Shown piece after piece: positions 50,563-62,500 of a stretch of 62,500 bases of DNA. The translations under genes were made by a program, and so were the position numbers. The notes beneath the pieces are model-generated. The model saw only the letters and a list, made by a program, of their open reading frames with translations, did no database searches and was not told the origin of the DNA. Source of the DNA: Neocallimastix lanati (nom. inval.) (Eukaryota > Neocallimastigomycota > Neocallimastigomycetes > Neocallimastigales > Neocallimastigaceae); NCBI GenBank assembly GCA_016946835.1, contig JACVTC010000100.1:1-62500 (forward strand), in the 5' to 3' direction. How positions within the stretch are numbered: the first letter of the stretch is position 1; every line of letters begins with the position of its first letter.

Positions 50563-52020
50563 GTTTTATTTTGTTTTTGTTACTGTTTCATTAAAAGATT
50601 AAAAATAAATAAATAAATAAATACGCACAATTAATAAAAAAAAAAAAAATAAATAAATATTATTCGTCCAAAATTAACATAATAATATTTTAAATAGTAA
50701 TGTGAAATAAAAGTAATAATCAAAATAAAGTGTATAAATAAATTCAGAAAAAAGTTTATATGTAACCAATTTCATCTCCAAGATTATAAAATTTCTGTTT
50801 AAAAGGAATTCTTAATCCGAAATGGAGTTAGAATTGGCAATCTAAAAAAAAAAAAAAAAATATGGTCTTTTCCTTCAGAGGAATTGGCCCTACTGGACTG
50901 CCATACTACATTTTTAGAGTTGACACTCCTGACTAGTTTGGGTATATATCGTCAGAATTGCAATCTTTGTCAAATACTAGCTCTAGGCATAATTTCTGTA
51001 AATAGAGCCAAATGGCATTTTAGAATAATTACCAGAAATGATTTAGTAATTAAATAAAATATCCCATTCCTTTTTTATAATTCAAATCAATAATGTATGC
51101 ATCTCTTCCACCAAAATGGAAGTTATATAATCGGTACCACGTCATATATATATTTATATATTTACATTCTCATTATTCAGAAAATTACTAATAATAAAAC
51201 AATTCTTTCCAACTGACCTATTCATTACATTATTAATAACGATACTATTATTTCCATTATCATTAATATTAATATTCTTATTATCACTATCATCAGTACT
51301 ATTACTATTATTAATAACACTATTACTGTTATTATATTTATTATTAGTATTATATACTTCGTTACTACTATTACTTGATTCTACATTTATTCATATTTGT
51401 GACAACAGTGCCTACATTACTATTTGATATTGGATAATAATTGGTAATTTCAAAAAATTTTTCAAAAAAAAAAATATCCATAAAATGTTTCATTTTAAAT
51501 TCACAGGTGAAAATCCATGTCTTATCATTTCGACGTCAACGCTCTCGGCAGTGGTAGATTCAATAGATTCAACGGATTACCAATTTATCATCAATCTAAA
51601 AGATCGACAAATTAATAGTATTACGTTTGTTAGAAACTCCGCAATCCCCACAAAATACGGAACAATCGACGAAGTTAAACTTTGTTTAAAAAATTTGTCA
51701 ACTAATTGTCTTTGTTCCCCATCATTAAGTTTAATTTTTTTCATATATTGAACGCCCTCCAAGAAGAGCACTCAATATAAAGTAATAAATATTATTATCA
51801 TAGTCCTTTTCTGAATCTAAAGAAACATTCAAGGATTTTTGTTCAATTATCATTTCAAACTTCAAAAAGAGATCATCTAGAAAAGGTAAAGATTTATTTC
51901 TGTAATTTTCCAGTTCTTTACAGGCAATGATAAAGATTCATCAAAAGGAATACCAAGATAAGTATAGTTGTTAGTTTTAGGTAATTTGTTACTACCAGTA
52001 AAGAAAGGATTTATTAAAAT
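50090..52020 (-). pseudogene. Decayed LINE-like reverse transcriptase island (fragments)
   Basis: Several stretches have coding-like composition on the minus strand, split by stops and frameshifts. 52010-51930 reads NNYTYLGIPFDESLSLP, the tYLGi.f motif common near the end of LINE reverse transcriptases. 51771-51577 is a 64-codon open piece (QLVDKFFKQSLTSSIVPYF). 51470-51180 is Asn-rich. 51060-50780 has scattered coding-like words. 50225-50095 reads KPILNIEYLVKQSDR and CESIWKCCDYF. The order suggests one element decaying 5' to 3' on the minus strand. Family assignment rests mainly on the YLGIPF motif. It is certainly not an intact gene. Confidence 0.45.
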
Positions 52021-52454
52021 ATAAAATAATAATAATTATAAAAGTTTTTTTTTATTTTAAAAAGGAATTATTAAAAGAGAAGAAAAATTGTTACAAAATA
52101 AAGTAAGATGGATCTTCGTAATTTATTGGTTTAACAAAGTTAAGTGTTTTATAACAAGAGTAGCACACTTATTAATTCCAAAAGTCATTTCATTTTTAAG
52201 TAAATTAAAAAATAATAAATAGGAAAAAAACATATGTTAATTAATGTAATAAGAATAAGTTCAAAAGTTAAATGAAATTTGTTTGATGTATACTATTTAT
52301 AGTAACATGATCACTATTTAAATCTAAAATAATAAAACAAAGAAGTAACATTTTAAAAATAGATAGTATTGTGACCGCTAAAATTAATAATACATTCACA
52401 AAAAAAAAAAATTTTTAAAATATAATTTATATTCATAATAATATTCAACCTTAA

Positions 52455-52498
<44 letters not shown>

Positions 52499-52879
52499 AT
52501 TACATAAACATAAACAAATAACAATAAATTAATATAAATTAATAGTTAATAATATTTATACTTATATTACTGTACTATTAGTAATTTTTTTTTTTTATTT
52601 ATTTTTATATATATATATATTTTTTGGCTTCCTTTTTATTTTTAATTTTAGTTTTGCTTTACAATGAATATGATCTAATTTTTTTATTTCATTATTATTT
52701 TTTTTTATATTGCTATACTATTAAATAAAAATAAAAATAAATATATATATTTATACTTTAAATTTGTGATAAATAATAAAAGTTTAAGCTTTTTATATCA
52801 GCCTTTTTTTTTTTTTTTTTTATTTTTAAAAAATATTTCTTTTATTTATATTTTATATTTTATAATTTTTAATTTTTCT

Positions 52880-52929
<50 letters not shown>

Positions 52930-53552
52930 CTTTTGTCAATAAAACAAAAGATAAAAGAAATATATGTATAAATATATTTCTATTTACTTTTTATAATTAA
53001 AGTTTATATATATATTTTTTTTTGCTTTATGTTTTTTTTTTTAATAATTTTTAATTTTTTAAAAATGAATTTATTTTTTTTAAAAAATAATTATAAATCT
53101 ATATTATATAGCATAATCGTAAAGGATGTATGTTTATTTCTTTTTTTTTTAAAAAAAAAATTATTTTTTTTCTACGCTTTGAATATTAGAAAGTATAAAT
53201 TACTAAATTACCATCATTTTAATTCTAAAAACAAAAAATATATTTATCCTTATATATTTTTTAAAAATTTCTTTTATTTTTTTTTAATAATAATATATAT
53301 AAACTTTTTATTATATATACTATTAAAAATTTATAATATATTTATCTAGGATATTATTTTTTATTTATTTGCTTATTGCTTCTATTTTTGTTTTTGTTTT
53401 TTTTTTTTTTTTTTTTTGTTTACGTTAATTTGTTTTTGAAATAAAAGGATGATAATTTATTTATTAGGTTTTATAAAATTAAGTTTATAAAAAATACTAT
53501 TATATAAAAAAGTAAAAGAAAAAATGATAAAAATATCTTGTTTTATGCTTGA
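52021..53552. other. Intergenic AT-rich DNA with long homopolymers
   Basis: A-run (52459-52497), T-runs (52804-52821, 52880-52930, 53398-53417). Open frames here are Phe/Leu/Asn/Lys low complexity. No gene supported. Confidence 0.65.
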
Positions 53553-54191
53553 TTATAAAATGTTACAAGTACATGAACTTTTAGTAGCGGCATATGGGTT
53601 ATCACGTTTCTCAATTGGGCCCCAAACAGATGGAAGAAGTGGGTCCTTTACACTAACAGTATAGTTTACAAGTCTATTTTATTATTATCAATATAATAAT
53701 TAGTATTTTTTCATTATTGAAAATATATTTAAATTTACTTCTTTATTAATTTATAAAAAATTCTTTACTCACGAGTTAGCAGCTTTTGATACTGGAATTG
53801 TTTGTAAACGAAGTTGATCTCTTAAACGATTAGTTAAGCGGCAAAGTTTTTGATATTTTCTTTCAGCAGCTTGTTGCATCTTTCTTTGACGATAAGCCAT
53901 TGCAGCATCTGGATTAACATTGTAAAGCATAGTAGTAGGATTCATTCCCATTCCATTTGGACTTTGAACTCTATATTGTTTTTGTTGATATTGTGCTGCT
54001 TGCTGTGATGAATAATATTGTTGTTGCATAGTTGTTGGACTATACTTATTATAATTACTAGAGGCATAACTATTGTTATAAGTTGGTGAATAACCATTTG
54101 GAGAGTAATCATAATCATACTGAGAACCTTGAGACATTTGATTATAACCAACTTGTCTGGTACGTCCTTGATTTTGATAGTTGTATGACAT
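53553..54191 (-). CDS. Heterotrimeric G-protein gamma subunit with long Gln/Tyr-rich N-terminus (179 aa, two exons)
   Basis: Exons on the minus strand: 54191-53773 and 53673-53553. Donor GTGAGT, acceptor AATAG; the 99-bp intron splits a Ser codon. The C-terminal half is a G-gamma-like domain: a helix (KYQKLCRLTNRLRDQLRLQ), IPVSKAANS, then KDPLLPSVWGPIEKRDNPYA. It ends CTCNIL, a CAAX box (CNIL) with an upstream Cys that could be palmitoylated. A second possible acceptor at 53653 would delete seven residues that align with the family, so 53673 is preferred. The first roughly 95 residues are rich in Gln, Tyr, Ser and Asn and give the protein extra length over the usual 70-110 residues. It would pair with G-beta at the plasma membrane downstream of receptors. 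G-alpha and G-beta are not in this window. Confidence 0.93.
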
Positions 54192-57100
54192 TTTAATCTA
54201 TTTTGTACTTTTATGTATTTATTTTTTCTAATACTTTTTTATATATTATTTATTAAATCTTTTAAACAAAAACATAAAAAAAATTTTTTAATTAATAAAA
54301 TTTTCATCTTTCGATATAAATTACTATTATTTATCATATATACCTTTATTTGTTTATTTTATTTTTAATATTTATTATTTTTATTTTAGTTTAAATTTTT
54401 TTTTTTTTTTTGAATTTATTTTATTTACAATTATTTCTTTATTGTTTATTTATTTTGTATTTTCTTGATACCAAAAGAATTATTTAAATTTCTTTATTAA
54501 ATTATATTTATATAATAAAATAAAATATTAATCATTCCTGTTTAATTTATAGAATTTTATTCAATTTTATCAAATATTTACTTTTGATAAAAAGCTTAAA
54601 TTAAATTTATTGGTCTTGTATATATACAAAAAACCTTTTTATATTATTTATCCTTTGTTATTTCAATAGTTTTTTTTTTTTTTTAAAAAAGAAGTCTGAA
54701 AAGAAATAATTAGTTTTTAACAATTTTTCTTCTCTTTTAATAATTCCTTTTTAAAATAAAAAAAAAACTTTTATAATTATTATTATTTTATATTTTAATA
54801 AATCCTATTTAAAAAAAAAAAAAAAAAAACTAATTAGAGGAAAACATATGTGTTTATATATATTTTTTTTTATTTTTATTTATTTTTTATTTTATTATAA
54901 TTATTTTTTTTTTTTATATATATATATATTATATTTTTTTTGTAATATTTTTTTATTAAAAATTTTTATTTTATATTTTAATAACTATAATTATTAACAA
55001 TATATCATATTATATTACATAATTATAAAAAATATTATATAGAATAAACTTTTGCATACAAAATTTTTTATAATTACACAAAATAAATTAAAATAATTAT
55101 AAATATTACACAAACATAAATATCTTAAAAAATAATGGATTAGTACTTATTATATATTAATTGATAAATTAAATTTTAATATAATAATATATTAAGGTAA
55201 TTTATTTTTTTTTATAAAGAATATAATTAGTATCTTGTTATTACCATTAATTATTATTAATAAAACAAAATATACAAAATATATTTGATTTTAAAAATTA
55301 TTGTCGTACTATAATTATAGTTAAAGTAAATTACAAATAAATACAATTCAATATATTGTTATTTTTTTAATGTAATAAAAAATATATATACATATATAAA
55401 AGTAATAAATTATTAATATATGTTAATTTTTATCAATTCTTTTATAAAATTTTTTTAAAGTATTATTATTGGTAATTTGAAAATAACTATATTAAAGTAT
55501 ATAATTAAATACTAGCTCATTTTATATAATTAATTATTAATATATAATAATATAATAATATATTCTAATTTCATTTTTTATATCATTTTTTATCATTTTT
55601 ATTCTTATAAAAAAATAGCATAAAAAAAAAGTCAACATTTTTATTCATTAAATTTTAATAATATATTCATATATTTAATTAATATAATAGAATTGTTACA
55701 CAAAAAGTTTTATATTTTATATAATTCTAAGTTAACTCAATTATATATTATAATGAATAATATTATTAATAAAGGTATTAAACATCTTAAAAAACTTCTT
55801 TTAATATTTTTATTATTATAGTATAATTATAATAAATAAATTTTTAAAAAAAAATTTTATTAGTATTATTATTATTTACATCCCTTCATTTTTTATAAAA
55901 ATCTTTATATTATTTAAAGTTTATTATTATAGTCAATTTTTGTAATTAGAGAATAATACATACATTTAATTTATTAGATAATAAAAGGATTATCATATTG
56001 AAATAATATTCATAAATATCTAAATTCATTAATGTATTGCACGTTATATTGTAAATATATTTTTATTATCACTAAACTCAAAATTATGCATTTTTCAACT
56101 ATAAAAGTATATATATTATCATTATATCAACATTTAAAAAAATTAGTAAAATAAATAATATTAATTATAATTTAAAGTTTATGATATTCTAATATATTTA
56201 ATACTAATTTAAGGTGTATAACCATTAATTAACACTTAATATAAAAAAAGAATTTTTTTTGTTTTTAATATTGAACTAATTTATACATTATTTACTACAT
56301 TTGCTATATGATTTGTCAGTTTTATTGTGATATAATTGCTTGTAACACCAGTAATATAATAAGATAAATAAAATAAAATTAATTATAATATAATATATAA
56401 TAAAATGAAATAAAACAAAAAAATATATATTTTATAATTAATTAATATAAAAAATTTTCAAAGGAGGAAAAAAAAAAAAACAGAAGCTTTAATTGGAAAA
56501 TCATTTAAAAAGGTATATGGTTTAAAATTATATTTAAATAAAGTTTTTATATAATATTCTAGAATCAAATTGATTTTCATAAATAATATTAATAATATAA
56601 ATAAAAAATGTATATATATATAATAATATTAAATATTATGTAGTTTTTAAATAATTATCTATTTTTTTAAAAGTACTAATTAAATAATTATTTTTATTTT
56701 CTTCAGCTATAATAAATAATAAATATTAATTATTAATTATATTAATCATTTACTTTTTTTCATTTTATATAAATAATAATAATAAAGTTATTAATAAATA
56801 AAGCTTATATATCTCAGAAATAGTTTTAATTATTTACTTATTTTAATTAGTATTGAATGAAAATTATCAATTTATCTGACTTATAAAAAATTTAGTTATT
56901 AAAGCTAAGATGTTTTTATTTTTTTTTTCTTATTTTGTTTTGTTTTGTTTTTTGTTTTATTTTTGTTTTGCTTTTTATTTGCTATTAGGTTTTTCATTTA
57001 TTATTTCTTTATAAGAAATTAAGTTTAATTAAACAAACATACAAATTATTTTTATACTTTTTTAAAAATATGTTTAAATAAATATACATATATCATTTTT

Positions 57101-60100
57101 TTTTTTTTTTTTTTTTAATAAAAATTAAAACAATTTTTTCTATGTTATGTAATATTATTTTTTATAATATTGGAATATTTCTGTATTATTAATTAAATTT
57201 TACAACATAAAAAACAAGGAAAATATATATTTAGGAATATTTTGTTTCAGTTTAAAATATAAATAGTAGATATTAATTAATATAAAATTTTTAATAGTTA
57301 TTTTATAATTTTCTAATTGTCCGTAATTAATCTCTATTTTTTAATATGTATCATTATAATACCAAAAAGAATTCATATCTATCTGTATTTTCTTTTTTTT
57401 TTTTTTTTTTTTGTACCTTAAATGTAGTTTTATTAATATATAATTGCACTTCATACATTATTTTACATAATTTATAATTATGAAGTTTAAAAATGGAGAA
57501 TTTTATTATAATTAAAAATAAAATATACATATATATTTTTGTAAAATAACGGTACGAAATAATTTATATAATTCTAATATATGAATTAGTAGTTAAATTT
57601 TATTTATTTATTTATTATATAGTAAATATATTTTTATATTTATTATGATATTATTCCTTAATTACATAATGGATTTTGTCTTCAATTATACTATATATTA
57701 ATTTTATATTTTATTTATTGTTAGAGTTTTATATTCCCATAAATTTATATTTTGATATTTTTATATTTTTAATAATGTTTATTATATTTATTTCATGTAT
57801 TAAGACATTACTATGAAATTAAAGATATTACTTTAAAAAATAAAAAAAATTCGAAATTTATTAAAGCATATGTGAAACTATATATAATATCTTCTTTAAA
57901 TATAATATCAATAGAATTAAACTTTTTAGCAATAGGAAAATTATAGAAAAAAAAATAAAATAAAAAAAAAAAAATTTAATAATTTTTTTCCGTTATCCAT
58001 TATTAGATTTTTTGTATTTTGGAACCATGTATTGTTTATTTTAAAAAAATAAAAATAAAAAAAAATAAAATAAAATATAAATATATATCCAGATCATATT
58101 GTTTCATTTTTATAATCTCATTATTGGTTTTATTAAGTATTAATATAAAATCACTGTTAAATAATAATTACAATAATATATTATTACTAATTAATTAAAA
58201 AAAAAAAGTTTAAAATAAATAAATAATAATAATTAATAAATAAATAATAATAAATAATAAATAAATAATAATAAATAATAAATAAATATTAATAAATAAT
58301 AATAAATAATAAATAAATAATAATAAATAATAAAAATTATCCACAACCATTTTCTTTTAGAAATCTAATAAAAAACTTTTTAGTATAATAGTAAAAAAAT
58401 GAATCACACGAATAATTATTAATATATTATGAAAAACATAATATATTATTTTTTCTTATAATTTATTATTAATTATTTATATTGATTAATTTTTTTTTTT
58501 TTAATTAATCAATTTTTCTATTATTTAAAGTTACATAATAATTTATTAGTAAGATAAAAATTTATTTATTAATAAAAAAAAAAAAGTTCCATATGATATT
58601 TTTTAATGTTAATATAGTAGAAAACAATTTAGGAAAAATGTTATATAAATATTACTATCAAATAATGAAACATATATTTTATTATATATATTTATTTAAA
58701 CTTTTATATTAATATTTATTATTCATTAATAATTATAATAATCATTATATATATCTTTTTTTTTTTTATTTTATTAAATAGTTAATTTTTAATTTTTAAA
58801 TAACTGAATATAAATAAATAAATAAATAATTAGAATTTTAAATAATAATTTATGAGAATCAAGTATCATTATTATAGATATAGAAATAAAATATATATAT
58901 ATATTTTATTATATATATAGTAATTTCAAATAGACAAACTATTATTAATCATTTAAAAATAATAATACTAATTTAAAATATTTCATTAAAAAGTATTTTA
59001 AATTTACAAAATGAATCAACATTATAAAAATATTATAACATTTAGTATAATATTTTATGTAATTTGTAATTTTCAAATTTAATATTCATTAAAATATGTA
59101 TATATATATATATATATTTTTACCTCCTCTTTTTCTTTTTTCTTTAATTAAGAATACTCATTTGAATATATAAATAAAAACTATTTTCTGTGTGGGTTTT
59201 CTATTAATCCTAAACCAAAGTTCTATTCTATTATTATAGCAAATAAATAACTGAGAAGAATTTTAAATTTGATAATAAAAAAATGAATATCAGATCTTAA
59301 AAGAAAAAAGTCGTATATCAATAACAAAAAAAAATTATAATTTAAGAGACATTACATTCAACAAGAAATATTAACTCATTTAAAATTGTTTTTTTATAAA
59401 AATTTTTTTTAAATTACTATAATATTGAAAAACATACTTTTTTATTGGCTATTTTTTAATTAATGCATTCTAACTTTAATAATAATAAAATCAATTATTA
59501 AATTTTGTAAAAATAAATAAATAATAGTAACAATCATAAATATTTAAAAAAAAATTATATATAATAAATAATAAATAAATATTATAAATAATAAATAATA
59601 AATAATAAATAATAAATAATAAATAATAATTATATTTATAATATATATTAAATACAGATGTATTAACAGATTTATGATTAATTATCATCCTATTTTCGTA
59701 TTTTATATTTCTTCTTAAATATTTTTATTATGTAATTTACTTTTATTTTTTAAAAAAAATATAATATAAAAAAACATTCTCTATTATTCTGAAAATTATA
59801 TATAAAGATATTTTTTTAGTTTTAATTTTATTTCTATTAATATTTTGTTTCTGCTTTATATTTCTTTCACTTTATAATTATTATTAATTTATTTATTTTG
59901 TTTTTTTTTTTTTTTTTCTCTTTAAACAATATATATATATATAGCCTTTCATTAGAGAAAACGATCTAATTATATCATTATTAAATACAGAAAGATTGGA
60001 ATTATATAATATATATATTTATATTAATTATTTCATATTACTTTTATAAATACTATATTTATTAATATAATAAAATATTATTTATTTTATTTTATTTTAT

Positions 60101-60391
60101 TTTTTTTTTTTTTTATTCTTTTAATATTTTTTTTATATATTTTAATAGTATATGTTTAATATTAATTATTTTATCATAATTAATTATCATAGTTAATAAT
60201 ACTTTATTTCTAAATTAATATAGTTTCCTTTATTATTTATTAAATGATTCATAAATCTACATAATTATGCACTAATAAAATTATATTAGAAAAATTAAAT
60301 AATTTAAATAGAAATTAATATTGATTAAACTTAAATAAACTTTGATAGTAACCATGAAGTGGTTTATATTTTTTTTAAAAAATTTTATTCT

Positions 60392-60450
<59 letters not shown>

Positions 60451-61245
60451 TAATAAAAAAATATAACTATTAATAATAAAAAAATTTAAGAAAACAAAGT
60501 TAATAATATTTATTACACTTTCAGTATTTTTATTAATTTTAAAACATTGAATAAAAGAAAAAATTAGAATAGAAAAAAAAGTTAATAATATTTATTATTC
60601 TTTCAGAATTTATATTAATTTTAAAATATTAAAAGTATAATAGTAAAAATATTTACAACAACAAAAAAAATTTTTAAAAAAAAAAATTTAAATAAACTTT
60701 CATAATTAATATAATAAAAAATAACTTTTTTCATTGGTTCTTTTTGATATAAAATCAATTTTATGATTTATGATAAAAAATATTTTTGGGTATAAAATTA
60801 ATATAATTTTTAGTAATTAATTATAATACAAATAGTATATATTTTTTGAAAAAAAAAAAAAAAAAATTCATTAATATTGCTATTAACTTAATAATTGATA
60901 TTAATATTTTTAATTAATTTTTTTATTATATTATATATTATTAAATTTTTATCATTAATTAATTATAATATTAAATCATTACATTTAATATTTATTTAAT
61001 ATTTAATATTTAATATTTAATATTTAATATTTATTATTTATTATTATTTTTATTATTAATCATCAATTATTGTTTATTATTTCATTATCACTATTACTTA
61101 TTTGTCACTCCATTATCACCATTAAATATTGTGTTAATTATTATGTACTACTATTAATTTTAATAAAATAAATGTATTTATAATAATTAAATATATTTAA
61201 AATAAAAATAGTTTACTTTAAAACTATAGGTGTGATAAAAGTAAC

Positions 61246-61276
<31 letters not shown>

Positions 61277-61452
61277 TTGCTATATGAGCTTCTTGATATC
61301 AATAATATTTAAGTTTTTTCAATTTAGAGATATCAAATTGTTAAATTGTTTTTATAAAACTATATTTTATTATTTATATATTTATGTTTATTGTTTAGAT
61401 AATAAGTTATAGAAGTCTCACAAAAGAAATGTTTAATACTGGTAATTATTGA
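54192..61452. other. Long intergenic region without recognisable genes
   Basis: About 7.3 kb of AT-rich DNA. It holds T- and A-runs, AT repeats (59098-59116), TAA/ATAAATA mixtures (58215-58335), a TTTA array (60390-60450), an ATTTA/ATATTTA block (60985-61045), and an imperfect roughly 90-bp duplication (60490-60630). A short coding-like stretch at 56481-56517 (TEALIGKSFKK) is too short to support. No RNA gene recognised. Confidence 0.55.
60390..60450. repeat. TTTA tetranucleotide array
   Basis: About 15 units, ATTT-phased. Confidence 0.85.
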
Positions 61453-62383
61453 TTATGAATAAAGAAAATTGATATCACACTTTCTATAACATTTCGGGAA
61501 ACAAGAATAATTTTTATTAAATATTAATAAATTTGATAATTTATCATATTTATAAAAATAATACCTAACAAGAATTAATCCACTTTGGAAATTATAATTA
61601 TATCCTTCAGAAAAACCATAATCCATAATCAGCGTATATAAGAATGAATAAAATTCCTAATACAGGGACTGCAAAAAGAAGATAAACTATGGAGAACAGA
61701 AATAATAAAATATAGTAAAAAAATTCTTTACTCATATAAAAAATGAGATATAAAGTCTAATTATTAAAAAAATAAGTTTAAATAGTAACATTACCGTAAG
61801 AACGATAATTCCAACTCTTGGTTCGTATAATGGCAAAAACAATATAAGTATAATTTGAATTAAATGAATATCAAATGGTTTGTTCACTTCTTCATCTTTT
61901 TCAATTTTTAATAGATAACTAAAATAAACGTGACAGTTTAAATGAAAATATTTTTTGACAGAATCAAAAACATCAATAAAAGTTTCATAAAATCCATCCA
62001 TCTCAATTAAAAATTCTAATTAATACGTCGTAAAAACTAAAAATAAAATGGAAATAATTGCCTGAGATAAAGATCAAAATTAGCAATGTCACAAATAAGT
62101 AATAGAAATGTATATAAGATTTTTAGATTTAATCTTATTATAGAAGTTTTCACCAATGATCGAAAAGTTAAATAAGCATCATGAGACAAAAGAATAAGTG
62201 CAATTCCGGTAAAACTTAAAATATTAATTATTACAATATGAGCAACAACAATTAAACTTTTAATAAATACCATTATTGGTCCACAACAATAAAATATCCA
62301 GTCATTGCTATCATGTTTAAGGTTTTTCATCAACTCTTTTATCCATTTTTCTTTAAGAGTATTTTCAATAATAATGAATATTA
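61453..62383 (-). CDS. Membrane protein of unknown family, 3' part (5' end beyond the window)
   Basis: Best hand model on the minus strand: 62383-62154, 62001-61795, 61656-61565, 61483-61453, with GT-AG introns and agreeing phases, ending ..RKCDINFLYS. Acceptor TTTGTAG at 62384 implies an upstream exon outside the window. It encodes a polar start (EKWIKELMKNLKHD), one long hydrophobic stretch (WIFYCCGPIMVFIKSLIVVA onward, probably two membrane helices), a charged loop (YLTFRSLMDGFYETFIDVFD, then KIEKDEEVNKPF), a second hydrophobic stretch (HLIQIILILFLPLYEPRVGI) and a conserved-looking tail (DYGFSEGYNYNFQSG). I do not recognise the family. The 62153-62002 intron is the least certain junction; unspliced frames stop soon after. 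Confidence 0.55.
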
Positions 62384-62500
62384 CTACAAAAAAATTTTTT
62401 TTAATTTTATTTAATTTTATTTAATTTTATTTTATTAAAAATTAATAAATTCATTATCATTTTATCATTAATATTAAACTATAAAAATGATATAAAAATT

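Noticed and set aside
53029-53349. Plus-strand 106-codon Phe/Leu/Asn/Lys frame
   Set aside because: Low-complexity AT-rich chance frame with no motif, no splice partner and no codon bias distinct from the surrounding noncoding DNA.
53653-53653. Alternative acceptor for the G-gamma intron
   Set aside because: It keeps the frame but removes seven residues (LVNYTVS) that match the helix before KDPLLPSVWG in the family.
61757-61794. 38-bp intron as an alternative junction in the right-edge gene
   Set aside because: It keeps a frame, but the intron would be far shorter than all others here and the next exon soon stops; the 138-bp alternative gives a longer, protein-like tail.

Overview
The window is extremely A+T-rich eukaryotic nuclear DNA with long homopolymers, triplet and tetranucleotide arrays, and intron-containing genes. 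It most resembles a fungus of the anaerobic gut-fungus type (Neocallimastigomycota). That is an inference from base composition, Asn-rich proteins, a fungal-type G-gamma subunit, a protein resembling the fungal UPF0658 Golgi family, and Ty3/gypsy, Ty1/copia and LINE-like retroelements.

Left end (1-16951) is a retrotransposon block. Element 1 (12-7022, minus) is an old, frameshift-ridden Ty3/gypsy element. It keeps a textbook -1 gag-pol frameshift signal. Element 2 (7026-13198, minus) is a young, apparently intact Ty3/gypsy element: one 1346-codon gag-pol ORF, near-identical LTRs and a perfect 5-bp target duplication. It appears to prime reverse transcription with its own RNA 5' end, as Tf1 does. 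A tRNA-like sequence follows. Element 3 is a 5'-truncated Ty1/copia element with intact reverse transcriptase and RNase H domains and one 3' LTR.

Centre (20204-49349) holds the host genes. First comes a six-exon, multi-pass membrane protein resembling UPF0658. Then come five paralogous, single-pore, six-transmembrane K+ channel genes of Shaker-like Kv type (23565-26810 minus, 30122-33388 plus, 34726-36971 minus, 38896-41617 minus, 43407-46163 plus). I rebuilt their exons by hand. They share intron positions, a 12-codon exon at the start of S6 in three members, a GYGD or GFGD filter, and a short C-terminal motif. Their S4 charge ranges from three regularly spaced Arg to one. An intronless ZPR1 gene (47991-49349) follows.

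Right end (50090-62500) has a decayed LINE-like island, a two-exon heterotrimeric G-protein gamma subunit gene with a long Gln/Tyr/Ser-rich N-terminus (53553-54191, minus), about 7 kb with no recognisable gene, and the 3' part of a multi-exon membrane-protein gene running off the window (61453-62383, minus).

The channel cluster beside a G-gamma gene could suit an excitable or motile cell such as a zoospore, but nothing in the sequence proves a shared pathway. All exon models are manual readings of splice sites and frame.
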